From: an uncultured Bacillaceae bacterium
GTDB taxonomy: Bacteria; Bacillota; Bacilli; Bacillales; Amphibacillaceae
Assembly: GCA_937925695.1 (NCBI GenBank)
Contig: CALAMD010000055.1
Span: forward strand, 1-64,000
Reading direction: 5' to 3'
Length of the DNA: 64,000 nt
Shown here one piece after another: positions 61,816 through 64,000 of this stretch. The translations under genes and the position numbers were made by a program. The notes beneath the pieces are model-generated. The model worked only from the letters and a program-made list of their open reading frames with translations. It was not told the DNA's origin and searched no databases. Positions within the stretch are counted from its first letter, which is position 1; each line of letters opens with the position of its first letter.

Positions 61816-62733
61816 TTAGTCAATTGAGACTTTATAAAAATCCTTCGCCATTACTGTCGCTGAGAAAATTTCTCTGGCTTCCTGCAACAATTGGGGGTAA
61901 TCCTTTAATTGATACCGGGAAGAAACATGCGTTAAGATTAATTTTTTTACTTGTCCATCCCGGGCTAGTTTGGCTGCTTCTTTTGTTGTTGAATGAAAAT
62001 AGTCGTAAGCTAAATGTTGGAATTGATCACCAAAGGTCGCCTCATGAATGAGGATATCTGAATCTTTGACAAACTCTTTAAGTTCACTAACATAACGGGT
62101 ATCACCAAGTATAGTGACTATGCGTCCCTTTTTATCTGGACCGACAACATCTTTACGGTGGATCACTTGACCATCATCTAAAATCGTTGTTTCATTTTCT
62201 TTAATTTCTCGATAAATTGGACCTGGTTTAATACCGCGGGCCAATAATTTATCGACTAAAAGTTCACCTGGTTTATCCTTCTCGATAATGCGAAATCCAA
62301 AACTAGGGATACCATGATCAAGTTGATGACAATAAACGGTAAACTCGTCATTATTAAAAAGCTTGCCTTCACTGATTTCATGGATGATTAAAGGATAAGT
62401 CAGATGACTAGCACTAATAGACAGGCTTGTCTCAACATATTCTTTAATCCCTTTAGGTCCATAGATTGTTAATGGTTCATCACCGCCTTGGAAAGAACGA
62501 CTACTTAGCAGACCAGGTAAGCCAAAAATATGATCGCCATGAAGATGGGTAATAAATATTTTAGTGATTTTTCTTGGTTTAATCGTCGTATGTAATATTT
62601 GATGTTGGGTGGCTTCACCACAATCAAACAGCCAAATTTCGTTTAATTCCTGCAATAATAGTAATGCAATGGCTGAAACATTCCGTTCTTTTGACGGAAC
62701 ACCAGCGCCAGTACCAAGAAATTGGATTTCCAT
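61816..62733 (-). CDS. rnz: Ribonuclease Z
   Basis: 305-aa tRNA 3' processing endonuclease. Zinc motif H-L-H-G-D-H at 63-68; further ligands in G-D-T-R (about 212), H-E-A-T (about 230) and L-T-H-V-S-S-R-Y near the end. Cleaves 3' trailers of tRNA precursors without CCA. Start ATG 62733; in reverse orientation to dinB, convergent. Confidence 0.94.
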   Translation of the reverse strand: MEIQFLGTGAGVPSKERNVSAIALLLLQELNEIWLFDCGEATQHQILHTTIKPRKITKIFITHLHGDHIFGLPGLLSSRSFQGGDEPLTIYGPKGIKEYVETSLSISASHLTYPLIIHEISEGKLFNNDEFTVYCHQLDHGIPSFGFRIIEKDKPGELLVDKLLARGIKPGPIYREIKENETTILDDGQVIHRKDVVGPDKKGRIVTILGDTRYVSELKEFVKDSDILIHEATFGDQFQHLAYDYFHSTTKEAAKLARDGQVKKLILTHVSSRYQLKDYPQLLQEAREIFSATVMAKDFYKVSID

Positions 62734-62750
62734 TGGTTATATCCTCCGTT

Positions 62751-63767
62751 CTAATTCCACCCACGCTCATACTGTTTAGGTGCTTGTAATTGGTAATTCA
62801 GCTCATCAGCTGCAACTTTAGCCCAGTAAGGATTTCGGAGTAAAGACCGACCAATAAACACGAGATCTGCCCGGTTATTTTGTAAGATTTCTTCTGCCTG
62901 TAATCCAGATGTAATCAAGCCAACAGCTCCTGTTTTTATTTGCACCTCTTGCTTGATTTCTTCGCATTTTTTCACTTGGTAACCAGGGTATGTATGAACC
63001 GCTGCCGGTACAACTCCACCTGAGCTACAATCGATTAATGTAACGCCTTGTGCTTTCATTCTGTTAGCGAAGTAAAGCATATCTTCCCATGTGTTGCCGT
63101 TTGGATTGTATTCATCGGTTGAGATACGAACAAATAATGGTCCAGTCCATACTTCCTGAACAGCATCTATAATTTGTTCAAGGAACCGATAGCGATTTTC
63201 TCGACTTCCACCATATTCATCTGTTCGCTTATTCGTTAACGGCGATAGGAATTGGTTAATTAAGTAGCCGTGGGCAGCATGGATTTCAATGATGTCAAAA
63301 CCAGCTAATTTAGAACGTTTTGCACCTTGTTGAAAGGCTTGGATCGTTGTTTCGATCTCTTCAATTGTCATTGCTTTTGGCACTTGATATGTATGATCAA
63401 ACTGAATTGCTGAAGGCGCATAAATAGGATCTGGTAATTCTGCCTTTCGGCCAGCATGGGCGAGTTGAATCGCTGTTTTTGAACCATAGCTATGAAGTTC
63501 TTGATTTAATCTTTGAAAACCTTCAATATGACGATCATCCCAAATACCTAAATCATAACTAGAAATTCGACCTTCTGGTTGTACCGCAGTTGCTTCAATC
63601 ATGATTAACCCTACTTGTCCAACTGCTCGTGAAGCATAGTGTGTTATATGAAAAGGTGTCACATCACCATTTTGTTCCGTTGATGAATACATACACATTG
63701 GTGACATGACGATCCGGTTTTTTAGTGAAACTCCTTCAATGTTAATCGGTGAAAAAAGTTTTACCAA
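62751..63767 (-). CDS. namA: NADPH dehydrogenase, old yellow enzyme family
   Basis: 338-aa FMN enoate reductase like B. subtilis YqjM. The thermophilic-type OYE marks Cys25 and Tyr27 in M-C-M-Y-S-S (Cys26 and Tyr28 in YqjM) are present, as is H-A-A-H-G-Y-L-I-N-Q-F with two substrate-binding His. AGGATG lies before ATG 63767. Reduces electrophilic alkenes and nitro compounds. 17 nt separate it from rnz, on the same strand. Confidence 0.92.
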   Translation of the reverse strand: MVKLFSPINIEGVSLKNRIVMSPMCMYSSTEQNGDVTPFHITHYASRAVGQVGLIMIEATAVQPEGRISSYDLGIWDDRHIEGFQRLNQELHSYGSKTAIQLAHAGRKAELPDPIYAPSAIQFDHTYQVPKAMTIEEIETTIQAFQQGAKRSKLAGFDIIEIHAAHGYLINQFLSPLTNKRTDEYGGSRENRYRFLEQIIDAVQEVWTGPLFVRISTDEYNPNGNTWEDMLYFANRMKAQGVTLIDCSSGGVVPAAVHTYPGYQVKKCEEIKQEVQIKTGAVGLITSGLQAEEILQNNRADLVFIGRSLLRNPYWAKVAADELNYQLQAPKQYERGWN

Positions 63768-63779
63768 GTTACATCCTCC

Positions 63780-64000
63780 TTAGTTGTTCAATTGATTTAA
63801 TTGACGGTAATGTAAGGCAAGATCTGGTACGTCGGTAAAAATAGCTCGACATCCTTTGTTAAAACAATGAATCATTTGGCGAGGCTTATTTACGGTAAAT
63901 ATAGAAAGATCTATTTTATGCTGTTTCGCCTCAGTTACAATTTGTGTAGTTAATGCACTATATTTAAGGTGAATGGCTTGGACGTCAAGTGCCATTGCTC
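63780..64000 (-). CDS. Glycerophosphodiester phosphodiesterase, C-terminal part (partial)
   Basis: The gene runs out of the window at 64000; only the last 73 codons are visible. The text L-S-I-F-T-V-N-K-P-R-Q-M-I-H-C-F-N-K-G-C-R-A-I-F-T-D-V-P-D-L-A-L is the typical end of GDPD-type TIM barrels (V-W-T-V-N ... D-G-I-I-T-D-x-P). The catalytic His and Glu residues lie outside. A start codon at 63993-63995 is internal. Probably hydrolyses glycerophosphodiesters to glycerol 3-phosphate. Confidence 0.75.
   Translation of the reverse strand, partial: AMALDVQAIHLKYSALTTQIVTEAKQHKIDLSIFTVNKPRQMIHCFNKGCRAIFTDVPDLALHYRQLNQLNN

Noticed and set aside
1..64000. CRISPR array, prophage, IS element or tRNA genes
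   Set aside because: No regular direct repeats, transposase or integrase, or cloverleaf sequences were seen.

Overview
The window is a low-GC Firmicute chromosome segment, from a spore-forming member of the Bacillaceae. The gene order follows the Bacillus subtilis stretch from sodA/pbpA through yqg, comG, yqh, spoIIIA, accBC, xseAB, recN, spoIVB, spo0A, bkd and yqj genes to rnz/yqjM. AT-rich codon use, strong Gly-Gly-Ala-Gly-Gly type ribosome binding sites, TTG and GTG starts, and SigE-, SigH- and Spo0A-type sites agree with this. Acidic Asp/Glu/Asn linkers in exported proteins hint at a halotolerant relative such as the Oceanobacillus/Virgibacillus/Gracilibacillus group, but the sequence alone does not settle the genus. 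I saw no rRNA, tRNA, CRISPR array, insertion sequence or prophage.

Layout. 1-10.3 kb: end of sodA, pbpA, an MltG-like anchored protein, rpmG, yqgN, yqgO, gluP-yqgQ-glcK, an LtaS-family enzyme, a DUF2759-like protein and yqgX. 10.3-15.1 kb: yqzE, aroK and the complete comGA-comGG DNA-uptake pilus operon. 15.2-19.4 kb: a SufR-like Fe-S regulator, yqgY, yqhG (interrupted by two in-frame stops), the SNF2 helicase yqhH and the rhodanese yqhL. 19.4-22.4 kb: a class II (B12) ribonucleotide reductase behind a promoter with two NrdR-like boxes, at the place where B. subtilis has gcv genes and lipM. 22.4-27.8 kb: a membrane protein, mntR, yqhO, yqhP, yqhR, aroQ, yqhT and efp.

27.8-32.1 kb is the one clearly accessory block: a response regulator, an ABC-2 transporter, a histidine kinase with almost no sensor domain, and a permuted papain-like hydrolase. 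Two nearly identical 39-bp tandem-repeat operators, one before the transporter operon and one before the hydrolase, tie these genes into a small regulon that probably answers envelope or peptide-antibiotic stress.

32.1-37.3 kb: the spoIIIAA-AH operon (feeding-tube complex and mother-cell sporulation) behind a SigE-like promoter. 37.4-47 kb: accBC-yqhY, nusB, folD, xseAB, ispA, a structured intergenic RNA region (where dxs sits in B. subtilis), tlyA, ahrC and recN. 47-49.5 kb: spoIVB and spo0A with SigF/G-like, SigH and 0A-box elements. 49.6-57.4 kb: an aspartokinase, yqzF and a bkd operon reduced to bcd-lpdV-bkdAA-AB-B, without ptb, buk or bkdR. 57.5-64 kb: brxB-type bacilliredoxin, yqjA, a 44-aa membrane protein, a PepT-like peptidase, DNA polymerase IV, rnz, namA and the 3' end of a glycerophosphodiester phosphodiesterase gene.

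Genes work together in visible modules: competence pilus; spore-engulfment channel and its regulators; fatty-acid priming (accBC plus bkd); C1/nucleotide metabolism (yqgN, folD, nrdJ); and envelope-stress sensing. Seven convergent gene pairs share single bidirectional terminators.
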